Source: Myxococcota bacterium (GTDB lineage Bacteria; Myxococcota_A; UBA9160; UBA6930). Taken from it: 64,000 bases of DNA. Positions 50,287 through 59,090 of the stretch are shown here, one piece after another (position 1 is the stretch's first letter; each line of letters opens with the position of its first letter). The notes beneath the pieces were generated by a model that was given only the letters and a program-made list of their open reading frames with translations, was not told where the DNA came from and did not search any database. The stretch is taken from positions 124,001 to 188,000 of the forward strand of contig JANQOX010000021.1 in the NCBI GenBank assembly GCA_028285625.1, written 5' to 3'. The position numbers and the translations under genes were made by a program.

Positions 50287-50670
50287 TCAGTCCCGCGTGT
50301 ACCACCATGCCCAGAGGATGAAGACGGCCTGGAACGGTAGGCGCACCCAGTTCGCGATCTCATTGCCGGTGCCGGGGCCGCCCGTGCCGATGTTCTCCTG
50401 CGCCACGTAGACGTTGGCCGGGAAGACCGCGATCAGCAGCGCGATGATCCCCCAGGCGGCGTACACGCGCGTGCGCGGCTCGAGCAGGAAGACGCCGAGC
50501 ACGATCTCGGCGAGGCCCGAGAGCACGTTGAGCCACTCGGGGTTCGGCAGCTCCGGGGGCATGATCGCCACGTAGAAGGCCGGGTTCATCAGGTGGTTGT
50601 ACCCGGCGAACATGTAGAGGATGGCCATCAACCAGAGCAGGACGGTCTTGGCGCGCTTCATGGCGGGCAT
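50287..50670 (-). CDS. DoxX-family membrane protein
   Basis: 127 residues with four helices: VLLWLMAILYMFAGYNHLMN, WLNVLSGLAEIVLGVFLL, YAAWGIIALLIAVFPANVYV and FQAVFILWAWWYTRD. The first helix with its AGxNHL and the FPANVYVA loop are hallmarks of the DoxX/YphA group. Two Met starts are possible (50670 and 50661). Convergent with the TetR gene. Inner-membrane location; substrate or partner unknown. Confidence 0.87.
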   Translation of the reverse strand: MPAMKRAKTVLLWLMAILYMFAGYNHLMNPAFYVAIMPPELPNPEWLNVLSGLAEIVLGVFLLEPRTRVYAAWGIIALLIAVFPANVYVAQENIGTGGPGTGNEIANWVRLPFQAVFILWAWWYTRD

Positions 50671-50755
50671 TCTGCACGTCCCGGGTGTGCAGGTAAAGCG
50701 ATGCCTGCGCCAGGTGCGAAAGACCTACCCCGACCCAGCGCGTTCAGCGCGCGGT

Positions 50756-51523
50756 TCAGGCGGGTCGATGCGCGAGAAACACGAAGAACCCGGCGTCGTC
50801 CGCTGCGGTGTGTCCGTCCGCACCCACTGCATGAATGCCCTCGAAGCCCGTCTCACTGAGCAGCGTTCGGAACTGCTGCTGCGTCCACCAGCTGCGTACC
50901 CAGTCGCGCTCGAGCGACTCGACGCTCCCGTCGGCGGCGACCCGCTCGTAGCGCAGGGTGGTGCGGTAGCTCCGGGTCGCCGGGTCCACCGCCAGGGCGA
51001 GGATGTGGAGGCGGAGGCGGCTGCCATCCGGTCCGGGGGTCTCGCGCACGATCGGCGCGTCGAGCCGGAGGCCCGCATCGGGAACCTCCAGCGGGATCAG
51101 GACGCGGCCACCCGGCTCGAGGTGCGCCGCCATGGCCTGCAGCGCGCGGCGCGCGTCGTCGTCGTGGGTGAGCAGGGTGAAGCTGCCCCCGGCGAGGAAC
51201 ATCGACCGGTAGCGGTGGGGCACGCGCAGGTCCTGCATGCGTTGCTCGAACAGCGTCACCGAGAGCCCGCGTCGCCCTGCCTCGGCGCGGCAGCGATCGA
51301 GCATGTCGGCCGAGGCGTCGAGACCGTGGACGTCGTAGCCCCGTTCGAGCAGGTCGAGCATGGGCAGGCCCGATCCGCAGCAGAGTTCGAGGGTCGGGCC
51401 GCCGGCGGCGTCGAGAAAACCCACGTAGTCGTCGGCGTTGGCTCGCTCGCCGAGCAGCGGCTCGTAGAGGTCCGCGACGAGGCCGGAGTAGAACTGTGCA
51501 GCGTCGCTGGGCTCGGGGCTCAT
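50756..51523 (-). CDS. SAM-dependent methyltransferase
   Basis: 255 residues. TLELCCGSGLPMLDLLERGY is motif I with strand and loop, VHGLDASADMLDRCRAEAGR has the acidic residue, and MFLAGGSFTLLTHDDDARRA the post-I strand. LEPGGRVLIPLEVPD is a typical later strand. Substrate unknown. Overlaps the CoA-transferase gene by ATGA at 51520-51523, so the two are coupled; a role in fatty-acid, steroid or aromatic metabolism is possible by association. Confidence 0.87.
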   Translation of the reverse strand: MSPEPSDAAQFYSGLVADLYEPLLGERANADDYVGFLDAAGGPTLELCCGSGLPMLDLLERGYDVHGLDASADMLDRCRAEAGRRGLSVTLFEQRMQDLRVPHRYRSMFLAGGSFTLLTHDDDARRALQAMAAHLEPGGRVLIPLEVPDAGLRLDAPIVRETPGPDGSRLRLHILALAVDPATRSYRTTLRYERVAADGSVESLERDWVRSWWTQQQFRTLLSETGFEGIHAVGADGHTAADDAGFFVFLAHRPA

Positions 51524-52914
51524 GCCTCGAAGCTCGGCGGGTGGCTGCCGAGCGGCGACGGCGCCACGTCCCATCGCGGCGGCGTCTCGCTCATCTGCGT
51601 GACCGGCGCCAGGTGCGAGAGCCGCCCCCAGGCGCCTTCGCAGGTCTGCATGCGCGTCGCGACGTCGCCCACGCCGATGGCCGCGTCGCCTTCGAGCGAG
51701 CCGCCCATGCGCAGGATCCAGCCCGCGGTCTGACACAGCGAGGCGCGCACGTGCCAGCTGCCTCCACTCCGGGCGCGCTCGGCGAGCGCCGCGATCACGC
51801 CGTAGGCCGCGAGGTAGCCCGTGGTGTAGTCGGTCGCGGCGGCGGGGACGAGGGCGGGGGTGGCCTCGCCGCCGTGCAGATGGGCCATGCCGCTCGTGGA
51901 TTGGGCGAGCTGCTCCCATCCCGCGCGACCCGTGAAGGGACCGCCGGGTCCGTAGCAGTCGATCGTCACGTAGACGATGCCGGGCCGAAGCGCCGCGAGT
52001 TCGTCCGGTCCGAAGCCGCGGCGCGAGAGCCGGCCGGGCCGGTAGCCCTGGGTGAAGACGTCGGCCTGCCCCACGAGCTCGCGCAGGCTCGCGACGTCGT
52101 CCGGCCGGTCGAGATCGAGAAACGCGTTGCGCTTGCCTCGGCCGGTGTCGGCGACGAAGGGCTCGATCGAAGGGAGCTTCGATGCGCCCACGCGAAGCAC
52201 CCGCGCCCCGTGCTCGGCCAGCGTGCGACCGCAGGTCGGCCCCGCGAGGACCCGCGTGAGGTCGAGGGCCCGGACGCCCGCGAGGGGCCGGTCGTCGCCG
52301 GAAGGCGGGGTCTCGGGCGGCGCATCCCCGATGCGCTCGACCACGACGGCGGGGAGCGGTTCGAGCGCGCGGCCGTGGGGATGCGCGAGCCACTCGTCCC
52401 GGCTGCGCACCCGGGCTGCACACAGGCCGCGTTCGGCAGCGGCATCCTCGAGTTCCTGCGCGTCCCAGCGCGCTACGGCGGCGGCGACGCCGTCGCGTCC
52501 GCAGCCGAGCAGGTCGAGCATGCCCTGCTCCAGGTGCGCGAAGCCGCCGTGCAGGTGGATCGTGCGCTCGTCGCGGGTCCGGAAGATCGCCGTCACCGGG
52601 TTCTCGTGGCGACGCAGGTCGAAGCCCTGGTCCGAAGACTGGAACAGGAACCCGAGCAGCGTGGTCGCGGCCGCCTGGGTGTCGACGGTCACCTGCTGTG
52701 TCGTGCCCGTGCGCAGCGCGTGCAGGTCGGCGGCCGCGCAGCCGACCAGGCCGAGGGCCGTCGCCGCGACCTCGCCCACGGCGAGCGACGTGCCCAGCAC
52801 CGGGTCGCGCCCCGTGACGGTGAGCCTTGCATCCTTCGGCAGTGCGAGGCGCGCCGCGCCGAGGATCTCGGCTACGCGTTCTGCGGGGAGCGGCTCGGCG
52901 GGCGTGTCGGACAC
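51520..52914 (-). CDS. Class III CoA-transferase (CaiB/BaiF type) with permuted halves
   Basis: 464 residues. The core N-terminal signature of the family occurs late: LAGVRALDLTRVLAGPTCGR, TGRGKRNAFLDLDRPDD, FTQGYRPGRLSRRGFGPDEL and IVYVTIDCYGPGGPFTGRAG begin only near residue 210. The first 200 residues instead resemble the usual C-terminal part (VDTQAAATTLLGFLF, FRTRDERTIHLHGGF, LEDAAAERGLCAARVRSRDE, WLAHPHGRALEPLPAVVVER). The domain order is therefore reversed compared with CaiB. The catalytic Asp of the family cannot be placed with confidence. GTG start at 52914. Linked to the methyltransferase by ATGA. Confidence 0.8.
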   Translation of the reverse strand: MSDTPAEPLPAERVAEILGAARLALPKDARLTVTGRDPVLGTSLAVGEVAATALGLVGCAAADLHALRTGTTQQVTVDTQAAATTLLGFLFQSSDQGFDLRRHENPVTAIFRTRDERTIHLHGGFAHLEQGMLDLLGCGRDGVAAAVARWDAQELEDAAAERGLCAARVRSRDEWLAHPHGRALEPLPAVVVERIGDAPPETPPSGDDRPLAGVRALDLTRVLAGPTCGRTLAEHGARVLRVGASKLPSIEPFVADTGRGKRNAFLDLDRPDDVASLRELVGQADVFTQGYRPGRLSRRGFGPDELAALRPGIVYVTIDCYGPGGPFTGRAGWEQLAQSTSGMAHLHGGEATPALVPAAATDYTTGYLAAYGVIAALAERARSGGSWHVRASLCQTAGWILRMGGSLEGDAAIGVGDVATRMQTCEGAWGRLSHLAPVTQMSETPPRWDVAPSPLGSHPPSFEA

Positions 52915-52985
52915 GGCGCCTAGCTTACGCGATCCCAGGCGATCGGGAACACGGCGCGTTCCGGTGGGCACTTGCCGAGGCGGCG

Positions 52986-53037
52986 CTCAGGAGGGCTCGT
53001 AGCCGAGGCGTCTCAGGAGGGCTTGTACCCGAGCGCC
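52986..53037 (-). repeat. 26-bp tandem duplication of the sulfotransferase stop region
   Basis: Copies 52986-53011 and 53012-53037 share CTCAGGAGGGCT and GTA-CCGAG. Read in the gene direction they give LGYKPS-stop followed by LGYEPS-stop; only the first is in the protein. Confidence 0.85.
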
Positions 53038-53930
53038 GGGTCGAGCCGCTCGGCGAGCATGGCCTCGAGCTCGCGCGCCTGCTCTTGGGTGAAGTCTTCG
53101 AGGTAGCCGCCGACCCGGGCGCGGCGCACCTTGAGCGTGTCCGGGTCGCTCCCGTCTCGCAGGCTCAGCGACTTGTTCTTGAAGTAGCCGTCGCGCTCGA
53201 GCCCGCGCATGTGGTCGACCGAGCCGAACGCGACGGCGTCGGCGATGGTGTCGTCGTCGAAGTCCTCTTCCAGGAACTCGGCGAGTCGTCGAAGGGCCCC
53301 GGCCGTGTCGCCGCGCAGGTCCTCGTAGGAGAGCACGAGCGCCGACGGGTGCTGCTGGGCCAGCTTCCACCACAGGTTGTGGTAGCGGATCACGTGGGGC
53401 AGCCCGATCTCTTCGTGCCGCACGAACGTCATCCGGTCGATGGTCTCGCGGTCGATGGGCGACTGCATCTCGGCCAGCAGCATTTCGCGCTTCATGGCGC
53501 TGGTGCGCTTGGTGAACTGGTTGTACCAGGACGTCGCGACGTCGATCGGGTGGCGCGGCATGAACAGGAGCTTCTTGCCGCGCAGGGTCGCGTCACTCGT
53601 GATGCGATCGACGAGGGGGCGCTCCCACGAGAGGTATCCGCTGCTGGTCAGGAAGCTCGGCAGGCCAGCGCGCGCCGAAGACAGCTCGTCGTAGCGGACC
53701 ACGCGATCCGACGGCAGGCCGTACTTGCGCGCATAGAGCCGCGTGATGAGGGCCCGCAGCCAGGTCCCGCCCGTCTTCGGGTGCCGCACGAACAGCACGT
53801 CCGCGCGAGACGCGATGCGCAGGTGCCAGCGCGAGAGCGCCGCATGGCGGCTGGCCACGCGAAGCCGGGCGGGGAGCACCGCGGTCGCGCCGAGGATCAA
53901 CGCACGCTCTTTGCGCTGGATGCCGGCCAC
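53013..53930 (-). CDS. PAPS-dependent sulfotransferase
   Basis: 305 residues. The 5'-phosphosulfate loop is FVRHPKTGGTWLRALITRLY (around residues 47-66) and the 3'-phosphate site includes FMPRHPIDVATSWYNQFTKR. DPDTLKVRRARVGGYLEDFT near the C-terminus is the usual end of Sulfotransfer_1 enzymes, with RxGxxxD contacts. It transfers sulfate from PAPS to an alcohol or amine on a glycan or lipid, which fits the sugar genes around it; a second, related sulfotransferase is encoded at 59166-60038. Soluble, cytoplasmic. The stop region is tandemly duplicated. Confidence 0.9.
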   Translation of the reverse strand: MAGIQRKERALILGATAVLPARLRVASRHAALSRWHLRIASRADVLFVRHPKTGGTWLRALITRLYARKYGLPSDRVVRYDELSSARAGLPSFLTSSGYLSWERPLVDRITSDATLRGKKLLFMPRHPIDVATSWYNQFTKRTSAMKREMLLAEMQSPIDRETIDRMTFVRHEEIGLPHVIRYHNLWWKLAQQHPSALVLSYEDLRGDTAGALRRLAEFLEEDFDDDTIADAVAFGSVDHMRGLERDGYFKNKSLSLRDGSDPDTLKVRRARVGGYLEDFTQEQARELEAMLAERLDPALGYKPS

Positions 53931-54020
53931 GAAGGCAAGGTAGGTGGGCCGGTACCGCCCGCAACCTGTCGAGACTGAGGTGGTGCGCGGCCCATTTCGG
54001 CCAGGGGCCCGCGCCGCCGG

Positions 54021-56300
54021 CTACCGGAAGATGTGAAGCCGTCTGCCCATCACGAGGCTCGCCACGAGGAACAGGAAGGCCGGAGAGAAGGCAGCGAGGG
54101 GGGCGGGCAACGTGCCGCCGTAGCCGAGGCTGGCGCCGAGCCCCGTGAGCAGGATCCAGGTCACCGCCACCGTCGCGCTGAACACGAGCGTCGCGGAGGT
54201 GCTCGGGTGGGGGGGCCCGCCCAGCGAGAAGAAGAGGGCGAGGGCCGGCAGCAGCAGGCAGGCCAGCGGCGTCGCGAGCTTGGTCCACAGATCGACCCGA
54301 AAGCGCGTCGCGTCGACGCCGCTTCGCTCGAGGACGCCGATCTCGCGGCGCAGCTCGCCCACCGACAGGTGACGGGTGTCCACGTTCTGGGGCAGCTCGC
54401 TGCCCATGCGCGCCATGGGTTCGTCGCGCACCACGTCGAGATCGAGCCCGCCCTCGTAGCCCACGCGCACGCGGTCTTCCATGCGCCAGAGGCCCTCGCC
54501 CACGTGCAATGCCGACGAGGCATCGGTGCGCGCCAGCGGCAGCCCGCTGGCGTCGAGCTCGTAGTAGATCAGCTGGCTCGCGACACCGGCCTCGGGGTCG
54601 AAGCGCTCGGCCTCGTAGAAGGCGTCGCCCTCGCGGTACCAGACGTTGGCGCCGACGTTGCCGGTGGGCCGGTCCTTGATCAGGTCGTTGATGCGATCGG
54701 CGAGTGCCGTGGTCCTGGGAATGACGCGATCGTTGAGCAAGAAGAAGGTCGGCACGGCCAAAGCACTCACCAGCAGGATCGGCATCAAGCCGCGCCAGGC
54801 CGGCACGCCGCAGGCCCGCATGCCGACCAGCTCGCCGCGGCTGCCCAGGATCGACACGGTCAGCGCAGTCGCCACCAGCATGGCGAGGGGGACCACGCGC
54901 GACGCAAGGAGCGGCAGACGCGCGGCATAGAACCGGATCAGGTCGACTGCGGGCGGCGCGTAGCGCACGAAGCGGTCGAGTCGCTGGAAGACGTCGACGA
55001 TCAGGTAACAGACCAGCAGGCCGGCCAGGCAGAGCAGCAGTGTGCCCAGGAAGCTCTGGGCCACGTAGCGCCCCAACGGCCGTCGCCGTGCGCGCAGGGC
55101 GCGGTCGCTTCGTCGCCAGCGCAGCCGCTCGCGCCACTTGGAAGGCTCGGGCCGAGGCTGGAAGCTCGGCCGGTCGTTGAGCCCGAGCGGAAGCACGAGC
55201 ACCGCCACCGCGACCACGAGATTGGGAAGCCACGCCGCCACCCAGGGCGATACGCTGCCCGACCAGAGCAGGCCGTTCGCTCCCTGGACCAGGCCCTGGT
55301 AGACGACCATCACCACCACGCCCAGCATCAGGCCGCCCGAGCGGGACACGCGGGCGCCGCGAACGAAAAGGGGAACCGACAGCAGTCCGAACAGCACGGC
55401 CGCCACCGGCCACGTGAACCTGCGGTGCAGGGCCACGCGCGCTTCGCGGTCGCCGCGTTCCTTCAGCTCGCCCAGGCTCATCCCGCCCATCTGCTCGACG
55501 TCGGTGCGCACGAGGTCGGAGCCGCTCCCGGGGAGCCACGTCACCAGCTCGTCCACGTGCAGGACGCGCGCCTCTTCGCGCGGGTCGAGCAGGGCGCGGC
55601 CTCGCGAGAGCCGCAGCAGGATGCGGCCGTCGTCGGCCGGTTCGAGCGCGCCGGTCTCGGCGAAGACGGTCTCGCCCAGAGACGGCATGTAGAGCTGTAC
55701 GTCGGTGAGGCGGTCGCCGCTGCTGGCGATCTCGCGCGCGGTGAGCTTGTAGTCGCCGAAGCGGTGGACCACACCGGGCATCAGCGTTGCCCAGGGTTTC
55801 TCCACCGCCATGCGCGCGAGCCGCGCGTCGAGTCGGCGGTTCGCTCCGGGCGCGCCGTCGAGCGAGAGCCAGAGGCCGACGCCCGCCATCAGCAGGGCGA
55901 ACAGGCCGAACGGCACCATCAACCGCAGGACCGAGATGCCCGACGCCTCGATCAGGAAGAGTTCGGTGTCGGACGAGAGCTTGCCGAGCGCGACCAGGCA
56001 GCCGAGCAGCGTGGCGAACGGCACCATCCACGCGAGCGCCGGGATGGCGCGATCGATGGCCAACGCGGCCACCGATCCCGCTTCGAGCCCGCGGTTCATC
56101 ACCAGGTCCGAGAAGGCCAGCATGTCCTGGGTGAGCACCACGATGGTGAGCACGGCCAGGATGAAGAGTGCCGGGCCCGGGAGGGTCGATCCGATGTGAC
56201 GCAGCAGCGTGGGCCCGGGGATGCGCTGGCGGCGCGCGTCGGCGGGATCGGGCGGGTCGAGAGCCGGGTCCTTCCCCGTTGTCGCGGCGACCGAGGACAT
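54021..56300 (-). CDS. LptF-LptG fusion, lipopolysaccharide export permease
   Basis: 759 residues, twice the size of a normal LptF or LptG. Two YjgP/YjgQ modules in tandem: first LPGPALFILAVLTIVVLTQD (about 40-60), the FLIEASGISVLRLMVPFGLF helix near 115 and a beta-jellyroll, ending in the helices around 330-375; then, after an Arg-rich linker (about 380-410), a second module with RYVAQSFLGTLLLCLAGLLV, GELVGMRACGVPAWRGLMPI (the family's ELxAMxAxGxS block) and final helices to residue 755. It should form the transmembrane part of the LptB2FG extractor, moving LPS to the LptC/A bridge. Separate LptF and LptG genes are usual; LptB is not in the window. Confidence 0.92.
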   Translation of the reverse strand: MSSVAATTGKDPALDPPDPADARRQRIPGPTLLRHIGSTLPGPALFILAVLTIVVLTQDMLAFSDLVMNRGLEAGSVAALAIDRAIPALAWMVPFATLLGCLVALGKLSSDTELFLIEASGISVLRLMVPFGLFALLMAGVGLWLSLDGAPGANRRLDARLARMAVEKPWATLMPGVVHRFGDYKLTAREIASSGDRLTDVQLYMPSLGETVFAETGALEPADDGRILLRLSRGRALLDPREEARVLHVDELVTWLPGSGSDLVRTDVEQMGGMSLGELKERGDREARVALHRRFTWPVAAVLFGLLSVPLFVRGARVSRSGGLMLGVVVMVVYQGLVQGANGLLWSGSVSPWVAAWLPNLVVAVAVLVLPLGLNDRPSFQPRPEPSKWRERLRWRRSDRALRARRRPLGRYVAQSFLGTLLLCLAGLLVCYLIVDVFQRLDRFVRYAPPAVDLIRFYAARLPLLASRVVPLAMLVATALTVSILGSRGELVGMRACGVPAWRGLMPILLVSALAVPTFFLLNDRVIPRTTALADRINDLIKDRPTGNVGANVWYREGDAFYEAERFDPEAGVASQLIYYELDASGLPLARTDASSALHVGEGLWRMEDRVRVGYEGGLDLDVVRDEPMARMGSELPQNVDTRHLSVGELRREIGVLERSGVDATRFRVDLWTKLATPLACLLLPALALFFSLGGPPHPSTSATLVFSATVAVTWILLTGLGASLGYGGTLPAPLAAFSPAFLFLVASLVMGRRLHIFR

Positions 56301-56379
56301 GCTGCTCGCGGAGGCTAGCCCGCACGCTGCGCGCCGGCCGATGCGTCGGGCCGGGCGCCGCGCGACGCGACCTCGCCCG

Positions 56380-58758
56380 CTATTGCTCCGTCTTGGGCTC
56401 GTCGACGCCCATCAGTTCGCGTACGCGCACGGCGATCTGCGCGGACTCGATGTAGGGCCGGGCGCGCCGCAGCTCGCAGCTGCCATCGAACGGGCGTGCC
56501 ACCCCGTTCTCGAAGAGGCTCTCATGGAGCTTCTCGATGTCGGGGCTCGGTCGCACCCAGCCCTCTGCCAGCAGCCGGGCGCAGAGGTGTTCGATGCCCT
56601 TCTGCGGGCGTGCGATGCCGCGGCGGTTGTGGGGTTGGGCGAGTGCGCGGTCGTGGATGGCCGCCGTCACCCCTCGTACGAACCGTCGCCACAGGCCGAG
56701 CGGCCCCCGTGCGCTGCGCGGCAGCGGCATCACGTAGAGCGGCTTTCCGGTCGCGCCGGCCTCGGCCAGCATCGAGGCACTGTCGCCGGTCGCGACCAGG
56801 ACGTCGGCAAGCGCCAGGTAGCCCATGTACGGGTTCTCGTCGGCGGCCTGGTTGGCGACCCAGCGGTGGAAGTGCGCGGTGACATCGCCTAGCGCCGTCT
56901 GCAGCGCATCGGCCGCGGCCGGCGCGGTGCGACGGCTCGTGGTGACGAAGACCGAGCCCGACACCGAACGCGCCGTCTCGGCCACGCGGTACCCCATGCG
57001 CTGAGCCACGTCGGGCGTGAGCGAGTGCTCGGGGCTGCCGCCCCCTACCAGCAGTGCGATGCGCGGCGCCGTGCCGCGCTCGAGTCGCGTCTTCCAGCGC
57101 TGTGCGGCGATGTCGAGCGACTGCGCGCGCACCCGAGTGAGCGGAAGCACGGTGTCGATGCGCCGCGAATCCGGGTACAGGCCCGCGTACGCAGGGGCCA
57201 CCGCCAGGTCGAGCTCGTCTCGCAGGCTCGAGCCCATGCGTCCCATCTGGACGGTGCGCGTGGCACCGCCCGAGCGCTCGCGGATCCAGCCCGCGACCGG
57301 CGAGCTGCGCCGACCGGTAGCGATCACGAGGTCCGGCCAGGGCGGCGCGATGCCTCGGGCCGCGCTCTTGGTGAGCCCACGCAGCGTCGGCCCCGCGAGC
57401 TGCAGCGGCAGCTCGGCCATCAGGTTGTACGAGAGCTGGCGGATCTCGTAGGGCCAGCCGAGCTCCTCGGCCAGGCCCACGCACTGGGTGGTGTGGCCCG
57501 GCTTGTGGTCGGTCAGCACCCAGACCGTGGGCGGGTCCTCGCCGAGCCAGGCGCCGCCTTGCACCACCTTGAGCGTGCCGCTTTCCAGAGGCTCGCCCTC
57601 GGTGAAGCGGATCTCCCAGTGCACGTCGGGGTTGCGCGCGGCGGCGGCCCGGACGGCCCAGGCCCACCATTCGGGTCGGCCCACCGTGCCCTTGGGCGGC
57701 AGGCCGATGCGGCGCCGCGGCGGCGGCTTGTCCATGCGCACGGCGAGCACGACGAAGCGTCGCGCCCGGTCGAAGAGTCGATCGACGACCCAGGGCACGT
57801 CGGCCTCCGGCAGGGCGTCGAGCCCCTCGGTGCAGACCACGCCATCGTGCGTCGCGCGCAGCGGCTCTCCGAAGGCCAGGTCGAGCAGGCGTTCGCGGTC
57901 GGTTCCCGGGGCTGCCTCGTCGCCGTCGAAGTTCGGCGCGATCTCGAGCACGCCCTGCAGGTCGTCGCTGTGCGAAATCAGTTCGCCGATGCGGTGCTGA
58001 AGCTCAGGCCGTCGCGGTCGGGCGGGGGTGGGCCGGCTCCAGCGCATGCGATCGCGCAGTGCCTGGCTAGGCCGGTCGGGCCCCCGCATGTGGAACCCGG
58101 CCTGGTTCGCCTCGCGCTCGAGTTCGAACCAGAGCTCGCCCTGGGGGTTCGGCTGGTAGTAGAACCGCTCGGGGAAAGGGTGCCAGGGCTGCATGTGCAG
58201 CGTGGTGTAGTGGAGGAGCTTCGACTCGCCAGGCACGTACTCGGCGTCGCGGGCGTTCCAGCCCTGCTCGAGCGGGCCGCGCGCGTTCGGAATCGACTGG
58301 GCGGCATCGATCAGCCGGTACTTGCGGCGGCTGCGGGCGGCGGAAACCGACCACACCCCGGCCATGCGCGCACAGTCGATCAGCATCACCGACGTGTCGG
58401 TCGCGCTCACCGCGAGGAATCCGTGATCGCCCATGTCGCGATCGAAGAGTTCGGCCGGGTCGGCCAGGTAGATCTGGTCGACGTCGTTGTAGATCGCGCG
58501 CCCGTGCCCGCCGGCGAGCTCGGGGATCGCGAAGCGATAGTTCGTGAACGAGGTGTTCCAACCGAGCGGCCGAAATCCCGCCATGCCGCGCATCAGGTGG
58601 ATCTCGTAGGTGCGCGCGGGGTCACGGACCTTCTGGATCGACCACAGGAACACGCGCTCCGCGCGATACTGCGCGGGCTCGGTCCCGAGGAAGATGCGAA
58701 CCGCGGGACGGTCGCTGGGGGTACATCCCGGCTCGGGGGCGAGCAGGATGCGCTCCAC
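56380..58758 (-). CDS. Three-part protein: GT8-like, methyltransferase-like and ELM1-like domains
   Basis: 792 residues from a GTG at 58758; frames extend to 58956 but cross a 13-bp hairpin. N-terminal part: VRIFLGTEPAQYRAERVFLW, GRAIYNDVDQIYLADPAELF with a DxD, resembling GT8-like glycosyltransferases. The middle (about 285-460) contains VCTEGLDALPEADVPWVVDR and EWWAWAVRAAAARNPDVHWE, as in methyltransferases, but no clear glycine-rich SAM loop. From residue 465 it matches ELM1-like (DUF1022) proteins: VWVLTDHKPGHTTQCVGLAE, WPDLVIATGRRSSPVAGWIR, LDLAVAPAYAGLYPDS and LLVGGGSPEHSLT. ELM1-like proteins bind nucleotide sugars in a GT-B-like fold. A large glycosyltransferase fusion for the surface glycan is likely. 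Confidence 0.75.
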   Translation of the reverse strand: MERILLAPEPGCTPSDRPAVRIFLGTEPAQYRAERVFLWSIQKVRDPARTYEIHLMRGMAGFRPLGWNTSFTNYRFAIPELAGGHGRAIYNDVDQIYLADPAELFDRDMGDHGFLAVSATDTSVMLIDCARMAGVWSVSAARSRRKYRLIDAAQSIPNARGPLEQGWNARDAEYVPGESKLLHYTTLHMQPWHPFPERFYYQPNPQGELWFELEREANQAGFHMRGPDRPSQALRDRMRWSRPTPARPRRPELQHRIGELISHSDDLQGVLEIAPNFDGDEAAPGTDRERLLDLAFGEPLRATHDGVVCTEGLDALPEADVPWVVDRLFDRARRFVVLAVRMDKPPPRRRIGLPPKGTVGRPEWWAWAVRAAAARNPDVHWEIRFTEGEPLESGTLKVVQGGAWLGEDPPTVWVLTDHKPGHTTQCVGLAEELGWPYEIRQLSYNLMAELPLQLAGPTLRGLTKSAARGIAPPWPDLVIATGRRSSPVAGWIRERSGGATRTVQMGRMGSSLRDELDLAVAPAYAGLYPDSRRIDTVLPLTRVRAQSLDIAAQRWKTRLERGTAPRIALLVGGGSPEHSLTPDVAQRMGYRVAETARSVSGSVFVTTSRRTAPAAADALQTALGDVTAHFHRWVANQAADENPYMGYLALADVLVATGDSASMLAEAGATGKPLYVMPLPRSARGPLGLWRRFVRGVTAAIHDRALAQPHNRRGIARPQKGIEHLCARLLAEGWVRPSPDIEKLHESLFENGVARPFDGSCELRRARPYIESAQIAVRVRELMGVDEPKTEQ

Positions 58759-59090
58759 CCCGCACGCGCGGGCAGCCTCCGTGCGCTCGGTCCAGGGCTC
58801 GGGGTTGCGCTTGCTCTCGGCCGGAATGGGCGTGCTCCCGACGGAGGGGCCGCTCCCAGGGGGGAGCCCCAAGTTACCGGATCGAGCCCCGGCCGGTAGC
58901 CCGCGGAGCCCCCCTCGGGGAATCTTGTTTCCCCGAGGGGGCATGAAGAGGCCCAAGGCGTGGGGTTTGACCGCGGCCCAGCCCCCTTGCTATCGCCTCC
59001 CCACCCTCCCCCTGGCCCTCCGATCTCCGGTCCGCGAATGCGGCCCGGGTTCCACCTCCTGGAGGCGGCCCCATGCCCGTGAGGGTCCCG
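58759..59090. other. Intergenic region before the second sulfotransferase operon
   Basis: No supported gene. It holds the perfect hairpin at 58910-58941, then GC-rich sequence. Frames cross it in both directions, but the codon content is proline/glycine/arginine-rich without recognisable similarity. The tandem start-region array begins at 59091. Confidence 0.5.
58910..58941. terminator. 13-bp perfect inverted repeat, possible terminator or regulatory hairpin
   Basis: Arms 58910-58922 (CCCCCTCGGGGAA) and 58929-58941 (its reverse complement) enclose a 6-bp loop TCTTGT. It lies between divergent transcription units, so a simple terminator is not expected; a protein-binding or attenuation element is equally possible. 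Confidence 0.6.

Noticed and set aside
53931-54020. Possible small gene between the sulfotransferase and LptFG
   Set aside because: No start with a ribosome-binding site and no frame over 20 codons.
54033-56318. 761-residue plus-strand open frame
   Set aside because: Exact antisense of the LptF-LptG fusion, His/Gln/Arg-rich, no similarity to any family.
57025-58899. 624-residue plus-strand open frame
   Set aside because: Antisense of the GT8-ELM1 fusion gene, which has clear domain motifs.
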